Assembly (NCBI GenBank): GCA_933228675.1
Contig: OW121742.1
Location: 19,434,850 to 19,498,849, forward strand
Direction: 5' to 3'
Length of the DNA: 64,000 nucleotides
DNA from: Stomorhina lunata
Lineage: Eukaryota > Arthropoda > Insecta > Diptera > Rhiniidae
Part shown: positions 9,420 to 22,080 of the stretch, in pieces
Layout: every line of letters begins with the position of its first letter
Numbering within the stretch: the first letter of the stretch is position 1
Notes under the pieces: model-generated
Databases searched by the model: none
Told to the model about the DNA's origin: nothing
Seen by the model: only the letters and a program-made list of their open reading frames with translations
Position numbers and translations under genes: made by a program

Positions 9420-11015
9420 TTTTAATTTTACATTGAAAATTTTTTTATAAAAATTTTATAGCAAAATTTTTCAAAAAAAATTTCACATTGAAAATTTTTC
9501 TATAAAATTTTCAAATCGAAAATTTTTCCATAAAAATTTTACATCGAAAATTTTTCTGTAAAAATTTCACATCGAAAATTTTTCTATAAAAATTTCACAT
9601 CGACAATATTTCTATAAAAATTTCACAACGAAAATTTTTCTATAAAAATTTCACATCGAAAATATTTCTATAAAAATTTTACATCGAAATTTTTTCTATT
9701 AAAATTTCACATCAACATTTTTTCTATAAAAATTTGACATCGAAAATTTTTCTAAAAGATTTTCCCATCAAAATTTTCTCTATAATAATTTCACATCGAA
9801 CTTTTTTTTAAAAAAATTTCTAATCGAAATTTTTTTTTTATAAAAATTTCACATCGAAAATTTTTCTACAAAAATTTCACATGGAAAATTTTTGTATGAG
9901 ATTTTCACATCAAAATTTTCTCTAGAAAAATTTGACATCGAAATTTTTTTATAAAAATTGAACATCGAAAATTTTTGTATTAGAATTTCACATCGAAAAC
10001 TTTTCTATAAAAAAATTTAATATTAAAAATTTTTCGAAAAAATTTGACATCGAAAATTTTTTTATAACAATTTCAATCAAGTTTTTTTTTATAAAAATTT
10101 CACATCAATTTTTTTTTTATAAAAATTTCACATCAAAAATTTTTCTATAAAAGTTTAACATCGAAAATGTTTCTATAAAAATTTCACTTCGAAAATGTTT
10201 CTATAAAAATTTCACTTTGAAAATTTTTCTATAAAAATTTCATATCGAAAATTTTTTTCATAAAATTTACATTTTATGAAAAAATTTTACATCGAAAATT
10301 TTTCTTTAAAATTTTACATCAAAAATTTTTCTATAAAAATTTTACATCGAAAATATTTCTCTTAAATTTTCACATCAAAATTTCAGATAGAAAATTTTTC
10401 TTTAAAAATTTAACATCGAAAATTTTTCTATAAAAAATTTACATCGAACATTTTTCTATAAAATTTTAACATCAAAATTTTTTCTATAAAAATTTCACAT
10501 TAAAAATTTTTTTATAAAAATTTTACATCCAAAACTTTTCTTTAAAAATTTTACATCGAAAACTTTTCTCCAAAAATTTTATAGCGAAAATTTTTCTTTA
10601 CAAATTTGAAATCAAAAGTTTTTCTATAAAAATTTGACATCGAAAGTTTTTCTATAAAAATTTCACATCTATAATTTTTCCATAACAATTTTACAATGAT
10701 TTTTTTTTTAATTTTACATCGAAAAATTTTCCGTAAAATTTAAAATTTCATATAATTTTTTTTTTAAATTTGACATAGAATTTTTTTTTAGAAAAATTTT
10801 ACAGTCTATATAAAATTTCAAATCGAAAATTTTTCTATAAAAATTTCACATCGAAAAGTTTTTGATAAAAATTTTACATCGAAAAATTTTTCTTTAAAAA
10901 TTTGACATCGACAACTTTTTATAAAAATTTGAATTTTCGATAGGAATTTGTAATCAAAATAAAATATATGAAAATTTTCTATAAAAATTTTATATTGATA
11001 AATTTTATAAAAATT
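9420..11015 (+). repeat. 28-bp minisatellite, degenerate
   Basis: About 55 copies of the CACATCG-linker unit, more diverged than the intron array, with many length variants. Confidence 0.88.
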
Positions 11016-11256
11016 TTATAAGAACACTTTTTTAATGATATAGGAGAGTGCAATGAATCTCAATATATTCGGAAACCTCTTGATTAGCCCCTTCTGGCAA
11101 CACCGATTTGTTATCGGCCTAAAGGGGTCTTTAAATATTTTCACTTAGAACAACAGCTGTAGAGCTAATTATTTTTACTTTAAACAGTTTAAGAAAAGCA
11201 ACTGCTCTTTAAACAACTACCGTTAACCGTTGTTGCCTTAAAATAATAACCACAAA
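11016..11256 (+). promoter_or_regulatory. Upstream region of the second SDR gene
   Basis: About 240 bases of unique sequence between minisatellite and ATG. A CTTTAAATATTTT stretch near 11129-11141 is a weak TATA candidate and TTATCGG near 11112 a possible GATA site. No firm core promoter can be set. Confidence 0.35.
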
Positions 11257-12187
11257 ATGGAGTTGGAGAATAAAAATCTCATATATGTTGGCGGTTTCGG
11301 GGGTATAGGTCAGAAATGTGTGGAGGAATTCTTAAAGAGAAATATAAAAAATTTAATTATATTCGATTTGAAGGAAAATCCATTAATTTTGCAACACCTG
11401 CAAAATGTTTACAGATCCAGTGTAATAAAATATATACAGTTGGATATAACGAAATCGGAAAGTATTGAAAATGCCTATAGACAGGCCAATGAAATATTGG
11501 AAAATATTGATGTGGTCGTTAATGGTTGTGGTCTAATGAATGACAGACATTTGGACTTGACGATTGATATTAATTTGGTAAGCTTTTACTATAGAGTATT
11601 TTCGGTTAAGAATTTTGAATTAATAAAATGTTGAAATTTTTAAGCGCGGTGTCATTCAAAGCTCCCTGACTGCTCTTAATTATATGGACAAATCAAAAGG
11701 TGGACGTGGTGGCATAATTGTAAATATTTCCTCTGTAGCTGGTTTGGAAACTAGTGGCATGTTTGCCATTTATTCGGCTGCCAAACATGGTGTAACTGCC
11801 TTTAGCCGAGCCATAGCGGTAATTATTTGATTTCAGACTATATCGTTATATTTAGATATTATATATCGTTTAATTTATTTAACCTGTTATCCCTAGAATC
11901 CTCTTTATTACCATCACACTCAAGTTAATTGTATAACCATTTGCCCGGGTCTTACCGAAACCGCACTTTTGGATTCGATACAGGAAAAGACTACTTTGCA
12001 GGAATATGCCGGACCCATGGTTCAAAGATTTGCTCAGATAAAGCGTCAATGTGCCGATGTTTGTGCGAAAAATTTGGTTAAAGCTGTGGAATTGAATAGA
12101 ATCGGTTCAGTTTGGTTGCTCGATATGGGTGAAATGGAAGAGGTTGAAATGCCCATAATGTGGAAGCCCACTGTAGTAAAGGAATAA
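11257..12187 (+). CDS. ADH/Fbp2-family short-chain dehydrogenase, copy 2 (3 exons, 261 aa)
   Basis: Exons 11257-11577, 11645-11818 and 11897-12187 give 261 residues. The glycine motif GGFGGIG is at 12-18, and Asp37 ends strand 2 (IIFDLKEN), the usual mark of NAD(H) binding. NGCG is at the position of the NAG motif, and Ser137, Tyr150 and Lys154 make the active site. The middle exon is 174 bases, as in both neighbours. The intron at the position after residue 31-32, present in the other two copies, is absent here. The second-exon acceptor is TTTTTAAG, weaker than usual, chosen because it restores frame and homology (RGVIQS). An AATAAA lies just after the stop. The substrate is unknown; the paralogues in flies are developmentally regulated fat-body proteins. 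Confidence 0.85.
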
Positions 12188-12659
12188 GATTTTTTAGTTA
12201 CAATAAAAAAAATGCAAGTCATTCATAATGTTTAAAATATTGTTTATCTCTTAAAGTGTTTAGTTGAAAATAAAAAAATATAATTTTTTTATTGTCAAGA
12301 AAGTGCAAGTGTTTTTAAAAATATAATTCATGGCAAACAATAAATTGCTGATAATTTTCAAAAAAGATAATTTTGCTAAAGATTATTAAACTTCTTAGAT
12401 AATAAATGTGCCTAAAATAATAAAACTACTTATCTTGGAAAGAAAAATATAACATACGAGGAGGCCCCTTACCATTTTAAGACTTGTAAGTAATAAATAA
12501 TTAAACTTTGTTAAAATATAATTGATGCCCCCATTGCCGTTCTCAACTCAATTTAGTTTGGTCGTCTCTCAGTCGACCCAATTTTTACTCAACCAAATTT
12601 TTTTTTTTTGATATTGCGGAACTAAAAAACGCTGAGTTCCGCCATATCAAAAAATAATT
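12188..12659. other. 3'UTR and spacer after SDR copy 2
   Basis: Contains AATAAA near 12204 and otherwise AT-rich sequence. A local inverted repeat (TTTTTTGATATTGCGGAACT and its complement AGTTCCGCCATATCAAAAAA) lies around 12600-12650. No gene seen. Confidence 0.5.
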
Positions 12660-14640
12660 AATTTTTTTTTAGAAAATTTATTTATCAAAAATTTTCGATG
12701 TGAAATTTTTGATAGAAAAATTTTCAATGTCAAATTTTTATAGAAAAGTTTTCGATGTGAAATTTTTATAGTAAAATTTTCGATTTAAAATTTTTATAGC
12801 AAAATGTTCGATGTAAAATTATTTTTAGAAAAATTTGCTTGTGAAATTTTTATAGAAAAATTTTCGATGTGAAATTTTTTTAGAAAAATTTTCGATGTGA
12901 AATTTTTTTAGAAAAATTTTCGATGTAAAATTTTTGTACAAAAATTTTCAATGTGAAATTTGTATACAAAAATTTTCAATGTTAAATTTGTATACAAAAA
13001 TTTTCGATGTAACATTTAAAAAAAAAAATTCGATGTGAAATTTTTATAAAAAAATTTTCGAAGTGAAATTTTAATAAAAAAATTTTCGAAGTGAAATTTT
13101 AATAAAACAAATTTTAATGTGAAATTTCTACAGAAAAATTTTCGATGTGAAGTTTTTATAGAAAAATTTTCGATGATAAAATTTTTATAGAAAAATTTTC
13201 GATGGTAAAATTTTTATAGAAAAATTTTTATAGAAAAATTTTCGATGATAAAATTTTTATAGAAAAATTTTCGATGCAAAGTCTTTAAAAAAAATTTTCG
13301 ATGTTAAATTGTTATAAAAAAATTTTAGATCTGAAATTTTTATAGAAAAATTTTCGATGTGAAATTTTTATAGCAAAATTTTCGAGTAAATTTCTTATAG
13401 AAACATTTATTTTATTTATTTTTTATAGAAATATTTTCGAAGTAAAATTTTTATAAAAAAATTTTCGATGTGAAATTTTTTTAGAAAAATTTTCGATGTG
13501 AAATTTTTTTAGAAAAATTTTCGATGTGAAAATTTGATAGAAAAATTTTAGATATGAAATTTTTATAGAAATATTTTCGATGTGAAATTTTTATAGATAT
13601 ATTTTCGATGTGAAATTTTTATAGAAAAATTTTAGATGTGAAAATTTTATAGAAAAATTCTTGATTTGAAATTTTTATAGAAAAATTTTCGATGTGAAAT
13701 TTTTATAGCTAAATTTCTTTATAGAAATATTTTCTTATAGAAAAATGTATTTTATTTATTTTTTATAGAAATATTTTCGAAGTAAAATTTTTATAAAAAA
13801 ATTTTCGATGTGAAATTTTTCTAGAAAAATTTTCGATGTGAAAATTTGATAGAAAAATTTTAGATATAAAATTTTTATAGAAATATTTTCGATGTGAAAT
13901 TGTTATAGAAATATTTTCGATGTGAAATTTTTATAGAAAAATTTTAGATGTGAAAATTTTATAGAAAAATTCTCGATTTGAAATTTTTATAGAAAAATTT
14001 TCGATGTGAAATTTTTATAGCAAAATTTTCGAGTAAATTTCTTTATAGAAATATTTTCGATGTGAAATTTTTATAGAAATATTTTCGATATGAAATTTTT
14101 ATAGAAAAATTTTAGATGTGAAATTTTTATAAAAAAAATTCACGATTTGAAATTTTTATAGAAAAATTTTCGAAGTAAAATTTTAATAGAAAAATTTTCG
14201 ATGTGAAATTTTTATAGAAAAATTTTCGATGTGAAATTTTTATAGAAAAATTTTCGATGTGAAATTTTTATAGAAAAATTTTCGATGTGAAATTTTTATA
14301 GAAAAATTTTCGATGTGAAATTTTTATAGAAAAATTTTCGATGTGAAATTTTTATAGAAAAATTTTCGATGTGAATTTTTTATAGAAAAATTTTCGATGT
14401 GAAATTTTTATAGAAAAATTTTCATGTAAAATTTTTGTACAAAAAGTCAAATTTTTATAGAAAAATTTTCCATGTGAAATTTTAATAGAAAAATTTTGGA
14501 TGTAAAATTTTGGATGTAAAATTTTGGATGTGAAATTTTTATAGAAAAAATTTCGATGTGAAATTTTTATAGAAAAATTTTCGATGTGAAATTTTTATAC
14601 AAAAATTTTCGATGTGAAATTTTTATATGTCAAATTTTTA
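12660..14640 (-). repeat. 28-bp minisatellite, inverted orientation
   Basis: About 70 copies of TTTTCGATGTGAAATTTTTATAGAAAAA. Copies from about 14170 to 14410 are almost uniform, suggesting recent expansion. A stretch with the odd insert TTTTATTTATTTTTTATAG occurs at 13411 and 13751, a 340-bp internal duplication. Confidence 0.9.
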
Positions 14641-15640
14641 TAGAAAAATTTTGTTTTATCGAAAATTTTGGTTTTATCGAAAATTTTTCTATAGAAAAAT
14701 TTTGTTTTATCGAAAATTTTTCTATAGAAAAATTTTGTTTTATCGAAAATTTTTCTATAGAAAAATTTTGTTTTATCGAAAATTTTTCTATAGAAAAATT
14801 TTGTTTTATCGAAAATTTTTCTATAGAAAAATTTTGTTTTATCGAAAATTTTTCTATAGAAAAATTTTGTTTTATCGAAAATTTTTCTATAGAAAAATTT
14901 TGTTTTATCGAAAATTTTTCTATAGAAAAATTTTGTTTTATCGAAAATTTTTCTATAGAAAAATTTTGTTTTATCGAAAATTTTTCTATAGAAAAATTTT
15001 GTTTTATCGAAAATTTTTCTATAGAAAAATTTTGTTTTATCGAAAATTTTTCTATAGAAAAATTTTGTTTTATCGAAAAATTTTCTATAGAAAAATTTTG
15101 TTTTATCGAAAATTTTTCTATAGAAAAATTTTGTTTTATCGAAAATTTTTCTATAGAAAAATTTTGTTTTATCGAAAATTTTTCTAAAGAAAAATTTTGT
15201 TTTATCGAAAATTTTTCTATAGAAAAATTTTGTTTTATCGAAAATTTTTCTATGGAAAAATTTTGTTTTATCGAAAATTTTTCTATGGAAAAATTTTGTT
15301 TTATCGAAAATTTTTCTATAGAAAAATTTTGTTTTATCGAAAATTTTTCTATAGAAAAATTTTGTTTTATCGAAAATTTTTCTATAGAAAAATTTTGTTT
15401 TATCGAAAATTTTTCTATAGAAAAATTTTGTTTTATCGAAAATTTTTCTATAGAAAAATTTTGTTTTATCGAAAATTTTTCTATAGAAAAATTTTGTTTT
15501 ATTGAAAATTTTTCTAAAGAAAAATTTTTTATCGCAAATTTTTCTATAGAAAAATATTTTTATCGCAAATTTTTCTATAGAAAAAGTTTTTTATCGCAAA
15601 TTTTTCTATAGAAAAAGTTTTTTTTTTATCAAAAATTTTT
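14640..15640 (+). repeat. 33-bp minisatellite, highly homogeneous
   Basis: About 27 near-identical copies of a 33-bp unit combining AAAAATTTTGTTTTATCG with AAAATTTTTCTATAG. Because 33 is a multiple of three, two frames stay open through the array (one 341 codons, repeating FSIEKFCFIEN). It directly continues the 28-bp array and decays at its right end. Confidence 0.93.
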
Positions 15641-16030
15641 CTTTTTTGTATGACCCTAGAAACCCTATCAATAACTGAATATATAAAATCGAATAAAGCT
15701 TTAAACCACAAAAAATTATCAAATTTCTTAAAAGCTAAAAAACCTGTACTTAAATATCCAAAAATATAACTAATAGTTGTAAATTGTACGTTAAATTGAA
15801 CAAAAACGTTAGAATACACACAAGAAAGACACAACATTTTTTAAAACTTAAAAATCTGAACGATTGCAAAACCGAAATTTGCAAAAACAAAAAAAAAACT
15901 GCATTTACTAGACAACCATTCAAGTGTTAAGTACGAATTTTGAGTAAATATCTGGTTGATTTTGCTGATCTTGTTGCTTTAAATAACAGTAAAATAATAA
16001 AAATAAACAAATTTGACCTCTTTAAGAAAA
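15641..16030 (+). promoter_or_regulatory. Upstream region of the third SDR gene
   Basis: About 390 bases of unique AT-rich sequence before the ATG. No convincing TATA-Inr pair is seen. Confidence 0.35.
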
Positions 16031-18905
16031 ATGGATCTAAAAGGTAAAAATGTTATTTATATTGGAGGATTTGGTGGAATAGGACAAAAATGTTTGGAGG
16101 CTTTTTTGAAAAAGGAAGTCAAGGTAGGTTGTGATCTTTAAATTATTAATTATTAAATACCTCTCCCAACTTCTTTGCAACTCCCAAGAATTTGTTGATC
16201 TGTGATCTTCAAGAAAATGTAGACGTTTTAAAAGCACTTGAAAGCAAATATCCGAATTCTTGTCTCTCCTACATTCCTATCGATCTAACAAAACATTCAA
16301 CTATTGAGGAGGCTTTTAAAGTAGCCGCCACAAAATTAGACACTTCTGCGATCGATGTTGTTGTCAATGGTTGTGGTTTTATGGATGATCGTTATATCGA
16401 TCGCACCATTAACATTAATTTGGTAAGTTGTTTTCAAAGTTATTTGATATCTCTGGCAAATTCTGTGTCATGTTTTTGTCTTTCCTTCTTCATCCATTCT
16501 ATTGGTCGGCTGCGCAGACAGGTGTCATTCATAGCACTCTTATTGCATTGAATTACATGGACAAATCCAAAGGTGGTCAGGGTGGTTTAATAGTGAATAT
16601 ATCTTCTGTGGCTGGTTTGGAACCAAGTGGCATGTTTGCCATTTATTCGGCTGCCAAATGTGGTTTGACCGCTTTTACCAGATCTATGGGGGTAAGTAAC
16701 CGCCACAAATATTTTTAAAAAAAAATTTTTAAAAAAATTTCCAAATGAACATTTTTTGAAAAATTTCCTATAAAAATAAGAAATTTTTGCAAAATGTCCT
16801 AAAAAAATAAGATATTTTTGCAAAATGTCCTAAAAAAATAAGAAATTTTTGAAAAATTTCCTATAAAAATAAGAAATTTTTGAAAAATTTCCTATAAAAA
16901 TAAGAAATTTTTGAAATATTTCCTATAAAAATAAGAAATTTTTGAAAAATTTCCTATAAAAATAAGAAATTTATGAAAAATTTCCTATAAAAATAAGAAA
17001 TTTTTGAAAAATTTCCTATAAAAATAAAAAATTTTTGAAAAATTTCCTATAAAAATAAGAAATTTTTGAAAAATTTCCTATAAAAACAGTAAATTTTTGA
17101 AAAATTTTCCATAAAAATAGGAAAATTTTGAAAAATTTCCTATAAAAATAAGAAATTTTTGAAAAATTTCCTATAAAAATATGAAACTTTTGAAAAATTT
17201 CCTATAAAAATGAGAAATTTTTGAAAAAATTCCTATAAAAATAAGAAATTTTTGAAAAATTTCCTATAAAAATAAGAAATTTTTGAAAAATTTTCTATAA
17301 AAATAAGAAATTTTTGAAAAATTTTCTATAAAAACAAGAAATTTTTGAAAAATTTTCTATAAAAACAAGAATTTTTGAAAAATTTCGTATAAAAATACGA
17401 AATTTTTGAAAAATTTGCTATCACAATAAGAAATTTTTGAAAAATTTCCTATAAAAATAAGAAATTGTTAAAAAATTTCCTTTAAAAATAAGAAATTTTT
17501 TAAAAATTTCCTATAAAAATAAGAAATTTTTGAAAAATTTCCTATAAAACTTTTTTTAAAAATTTCCTATAAAAATAAGACATTTTTGAAAAATTTCCTA
17601 TAAAAATAAGAAATTTTTGAAAAATTTCATATAAAAATAAGAAATTTATGAAAAATTTCCTATAAAAATAAGAAATTTTTGAAAAATTTCCTATAAAAAT
17701 AAGAAATTTTTGAAAAATTTTCTAAAAAAATAAGAAATTTTAGAAAAATTTCCCATAAAATAAGAAATTTTTGAAAATTTTCCTATAAAAATAAGAAATT
17801 TTTGGAAAATTTCCTATAAAAATAAGAAATTTTTGAAAAATTTCCTATAAAGATATGAAATTTTTGAAAAATTTCCTATAAAAATAAAAAATTTTCTAAG
17901 AAAAAGAAATTTTAGAAAAATTTCCCATAAAATAAGAAGTTTTTGAAAAATTTACTATAAAAATAAGAAATTTTTAAAAAAAATCCTATAAAAATAAGAA
18001 AATTTTGAAAAATTTCTTACAAAATAAGAAATTTTTGAAAAATTTCTTACAAAAATAAGAAACTTTTGAAAAATTTCCTATAAAAATAAAAATTTTTTGA
18101 AAAATTTCTTAAAAAAATAAAAAATTTTTGAAAAATTTCCTATAAGAAATTTTTGAAAAATTAAAAAAAAAATTAAAAATGTGCTATAAATATAAGAAAT
18201 TTTTGAAAAATTTTCTATAAAAGTGAGAAATTTTGAAAAACTTCCTATAAAAATAAGAATTTTTTTTTTAAATTTTCTACAAAAATAAGAAATTTTTGAA
18301 AAATTTCCTATAAAAAAAAGATTTTATTTTAAAGTTCCTAAAGAGAAATAAATAATTCTTGAAAATTTTCCTAAAGAAAAATAAGAAATTTATGAAAATT
18401 TTCCTAAAGAAAAATAAAAATTCGTGAAGAATTTTCAAAAAAAAAATTTTTGAAAATTTTCTTAACTTAACAATTTTTGAAAAATTTCCTACAGAAAAAT
18501 AAGAAATTTTTGAAAAATTTTCTATAGAAAAATAAGAAATTTTTTAAAAATTTCCTATAGAAAAATTAAAATTTTTTGAAAAATGTCCTATAAAAATAAA
18601 ATTTTTTTGAAAAATCTTTTTAGAATCCTCTGTACTTTTCACACACTGGCGTTAGTTTCGTTACCATATGCCCCGGCTTCACAGACACTGCTTTGCTACA
18701 TGGCATCCGTGGCAAGGAAACTTTAGTGGATTATGCTGCTCCTATGGAGAAAAAATTTTCCACGGCCAAAAAGCAAAGTGCCGAAATATGCGCTGAAAAT
18801 ATGATTGATATTTTGTCTAAGGCTAAAAATGGTTGCGTTTGGATGTTGGACTTGGGAAAGGTTAAGGAAATGGAATTTGAGATTTTATGGAAGCCAGAAT
18901 TTTAA
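16031..18905 (+). CDS. ADH/Fbp2-family short-chain dehydrogenase, copy 3 (4 exons, 260 aa)
   Basis: Exons 16031-16123, 16189-16422, 16518-16691 and 18624-18905, GT-AG and phase 0, give 260 residues. Glycine motif GGFGGIG is near residue 13-19, Asp37 (LLICDLQEN) predicts NAD(H), NGCG follows, and Ser139, Tyr152 and Lys156 are the catalytic residues. Close paralogue of the copy at 11257: both share the [16 protein letters not shown] segment, a 33-base exact match in the third exon, and C-termini ending near WKP. Intron 3 (16692-18623) is almost wholly a 31-bp minisatellite. AATAAA lies at 18980. Function beyond SDR chemistry cannot be read from sequence. Confidence 0.87.
16700..18620 (+). repeat. 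31-bp minisatellite filling intron 3 of SDR copy 3
   Basis: About 60 copies of GAAATTTTTGAAAAATTT plus CCTATAAAAATAA (31 bp). It starts about 10 bases after the donor and ends at the acceptor TTTTTAG, so the intron is essentially satellite. Same family as the arrays at 55.3-64 kb. Confidence 0.93.
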
Positions 18906-19190
18906 AAATCACTTAGAAATAATATACAAAAGTTTAATTAGTACATATAGATTGAGACATTTATATAAAGATTTATACAAATAAAGGTATTCATTTGAAC
19001 TAATAGCTGGCTGGACCCGCATGTAAACTATGTAATCAAAGTACAGGTCGCAATTCTAAAGATTATTTAATGAAATTTGGCACAGATTATTTCTTTGATA
19101 GTGGGACCATGGCATGAATTTTTAGTCTTTTTATTAAAAAATATAAATATATATTGGGACCAAAATGACCCAAATTTTTTTTCTTATATT
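18906..19190. other. 3'UTR and spacer after SDR copy 3
   Basis: Polyadenylation signal at 18980-18985. The following sequence belongs to, or borders, the degenerate dispersed repeat that starts near 19195. Confidence 0.5.
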
Positions 19191-19194
19191 TAAA

Positions 19195-22080
19195 TTTTTT
19201 CATACTTTTATATACTCACCACCAAAAAGAATGGGGGTATTGTGAGATTGTCATTCCGTTTGTAATTTCCTTAATATTGGCTCAAAAATCAAAAACGATA
19301 TATATTCTGAATCCTTATGAAATTCTAAGACGATTGAGCGATGACCGTCAGTCTGTCTGTTGAAATCACGATAACGCCTAAACGAAAGGAGCTAGCTCAC
19401 TGAAAATTAGTAAAAATATTCTTCATTTTTGAGAAATTGGGCAAAATCGGTTAACATTTTACCATAGCTCCCGTATAACCTCGCCTATGCTCATCGCTTA
19501 TTTGCTAATAAATAACAAACTATAATAGCTATGATGATAAAATATGGTATTTATTTGGTATTCATCCAAATCGGTTCTTATTTAGCCATAGCACCCATGC
19601 AAAAAACTGAAAACAGCCTAAATTTTACCTAAAATACATTTAAATCCCAATAAATCTAAAACTATGCTTATACCTGTTAAGCACTAAATTTATTACAACG
19701 AAGTCTTATGTTAATGCCAGCCAGTGTGCAAAATCGGCCATCATTTGACCATAGCTCCCATATAAAAAACTTACGGAAGCACAAAACTACAAAAAGAAAA
19801 GTCTGTCAGATAAAAGCGCTATAGCTCCTTAACGAAAAGAGCTGGAGAAACAATATTTTACAAAAGTATTTTCGATATCTTGAAAAAGTTGTGTATTGAA
19901 AATGGACGAAATCGGTTCACATTTAGTTAGAGCTCCCATATAATCCCGATCCGGGAAACACATTAATGTAGATAAATTGAATACAAATGTACTAGCTATG
20001 ACGACTAAACTTAGAATAGGGAAGTTTTATGCAACTATTGGTCAGTATATCAAATTTTATAGGAATCGGTCCATATTTGATTATAGCTTTTATATAAAAA
20101 CCACTCCCGGAAACAAAAAAAAAAAATGTAGCAAAGGATAGTTAAAAGCTATTAAATTAGAAACTGTGACAGCCACTAAATTTTGCAGGAATAAGCTTTA
20201 TATAAAGTCAACCAGTGTGTAAAATTTTGCTACAATCGGTCAACATTTGGCTGTAATTCTTATATATATATAACATCCCCTTTTTATAGCTACAATCAAA
20301 AAGATTCGGAGGTACAAGCAGCATAAAGATTGCACCAATGTCCAGACTTTATATACTTTATATATAAAAATATTTAAAAGATGTACAGTAGAGCGGTTCG
20401 CCTTCCATACAAAAAAAAAAGTTATGTCAGTCACCCCCTAGGATTAAAGATAATGTTAAAACAATTCCAAAAAATATTTTAAATCCGATCAAAACATTTT
20501 ATATGTCGGTGTTCGCGGCTCTGTAAGGGCTAAATTTCTCTCTTTGATAGTTTTTTAGTACCACGTCAATTTATAGTCATAACTTTTAAAAACTAGATTT
20601 TTACTCGATTTGAATAATGTGGGTACGACTCGAATTTTAAAAAGTTATGACTAGAAATTGACGAGGTTGTAAAAAACTATCAAAGAGCCCTGAAAATCGA
20701 TATATAAAATGTTATGATCGTATTTAAAATGGCGACACCTTGAAGAAAATAGCAAAAGGGCGGTATTTGTAGGCGTGGTAAAAAAATAAAAAAAAAATTT
20801 TAGAATTATTTTTACATTATCTTTAATCCTAGGGGGTGACTGACTCAACTTTTTTTTTCGAACCACTCTAATGTACAGTCTACTATATTTTTTTTTAAAG
20901 TTATTTGCCAAAAGATGAACAATAGTAAAAGAGTTTTAATTGAACTATATGTTTTTAAAAACGAATCAAAATGGACACCAAATTTTAATAAACTTTTTGC
21001 ATCGAAGTAACTTTGAACATCCCTAAAGTATACTTTACAATATTCGCTTAGAACTCTGAGTTTTCGATCGATATCGAATGCGGTAATTTGGCCCCAGGTT
21101 ACGATACCGAATTTTGTTTAAAGTAAATACTACACTCAGGAAATTATTACAGTAACTGATTGTATGTTGTTTAGGAAATTTTCGGTTATGTTGTTTTCAA
21201 ATGAATATTCATTTAAATTTACATGAAAATTGATTTTTAACATATTTATACATTTGTTTAAAAAACAACCTACAAAAAAATACTGAAAATCCGTAACATT
21301 TGAAAATATCAGTTGTTTAGTTTTTATACATTTTTTCAATTATTGTATCAAATATAATTCGTATTTGTTTAATTATTGTTTTTCCTTAAGTATCTTAGGT
21401 TTGCTTACTGAAGAAACTTTTTATAATACTGGCCGCCTATCACGGGGTATGGCCTAAGCAAACTACAAAGTTTGTTTTGTCTGTTTGGTTTTTTGATACC
21501 TTAAAGGATATAACCTTTTTATGGTTTCTTCTTTTATATTACGTTAATTACAAGAACAAATGAAAATTGTCTGTTTTACGGAAATTTTACGTAGTTTTTT
21601 ACCATTCAATTTTAAAAAAAAAAAAATAAATGAAAATTTCCGTTTTTTATACTAAAAATGTAGTTTAAATTTTTTTCAGTAATTTTTTTGAAAACAACTG
21701 AATATTCCGTTTTTAAAACTGAAAATGTAGTTTAAATATTTGTCAGTTAAATTTAAATGAAATATTTATTGAATTTGAATGAAAAATCAGTTGACCGGTT
21801 TTTAAATGAATATTCATTCATTTCAAATTACATTTTAAGTTAATTTTACTTACATAATAAATTTTACTTACATAAAATTTTGAACTATAAAGCTACTGCA
21901 ACCGAATTTAGTCCAAATATTTTACTAACAATACCAACTAGCATAACAACTTTTTTCGAATTTGGTCCACATTTTGAATTAGCTGCACCCTCGTAGATAT
22001 ATGAGAGATATTTCTAAATTTAACACAACTTGATGGTGGGTATATAAAATTCGGCACAGCCGAATTTAACACTCAAACCA
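19195..22080 (+). repeat. Degenerate dispersed repeat with internal ~120-180 bp modules
   Basis: A module of the form AATCGGT-CATTTG-CCATAGCTCCCATATAA recurs near 19447, 19570, 19731, 19909, 20063 and 20235. The left part carries GTCTGTTGAAATCACGATAA, and the right end reads GGTATATAAAATTCGGCACA followed by GCCGAAT. These motifs recall abundant non-coding repeats of fly genomes. No coding capacity is seen. A hAT-like MITE is inserted inside it. Confidence 0.6.
20389..20870. mobile_element. hAT-like MITE with 8-bp target duplication
   Basis: 482-bp palindromic non-coding element. Ends TAGAGCGGTTCG and CGAACCACTCTA are inverted, and the inversion continues inward through CAGTCACCCCCTAGGATTAA. 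The flanks carry a perfect 8-bp duplication ATGTACAG (20381-20388 and 20871-20878). An 8-bp duplication is the mark of the hAT superfamily. Confidence 0.88.

Noticed and set aside
9420..11015. Regularly spaced repeats that could suggest a CRISPR array
   Set aside because: Units are contiguous with no unique spacers, in a eukaryotic context; it is a minisatellite.
14586..15611. Open frame of 341 codons plus overlapping frames of 186 and 102 codons
   Set aside because: Produced by a 33-bp tandem repeat whose period is divisible by three. Two frames are open at once, with no start context or non-repeat domain.
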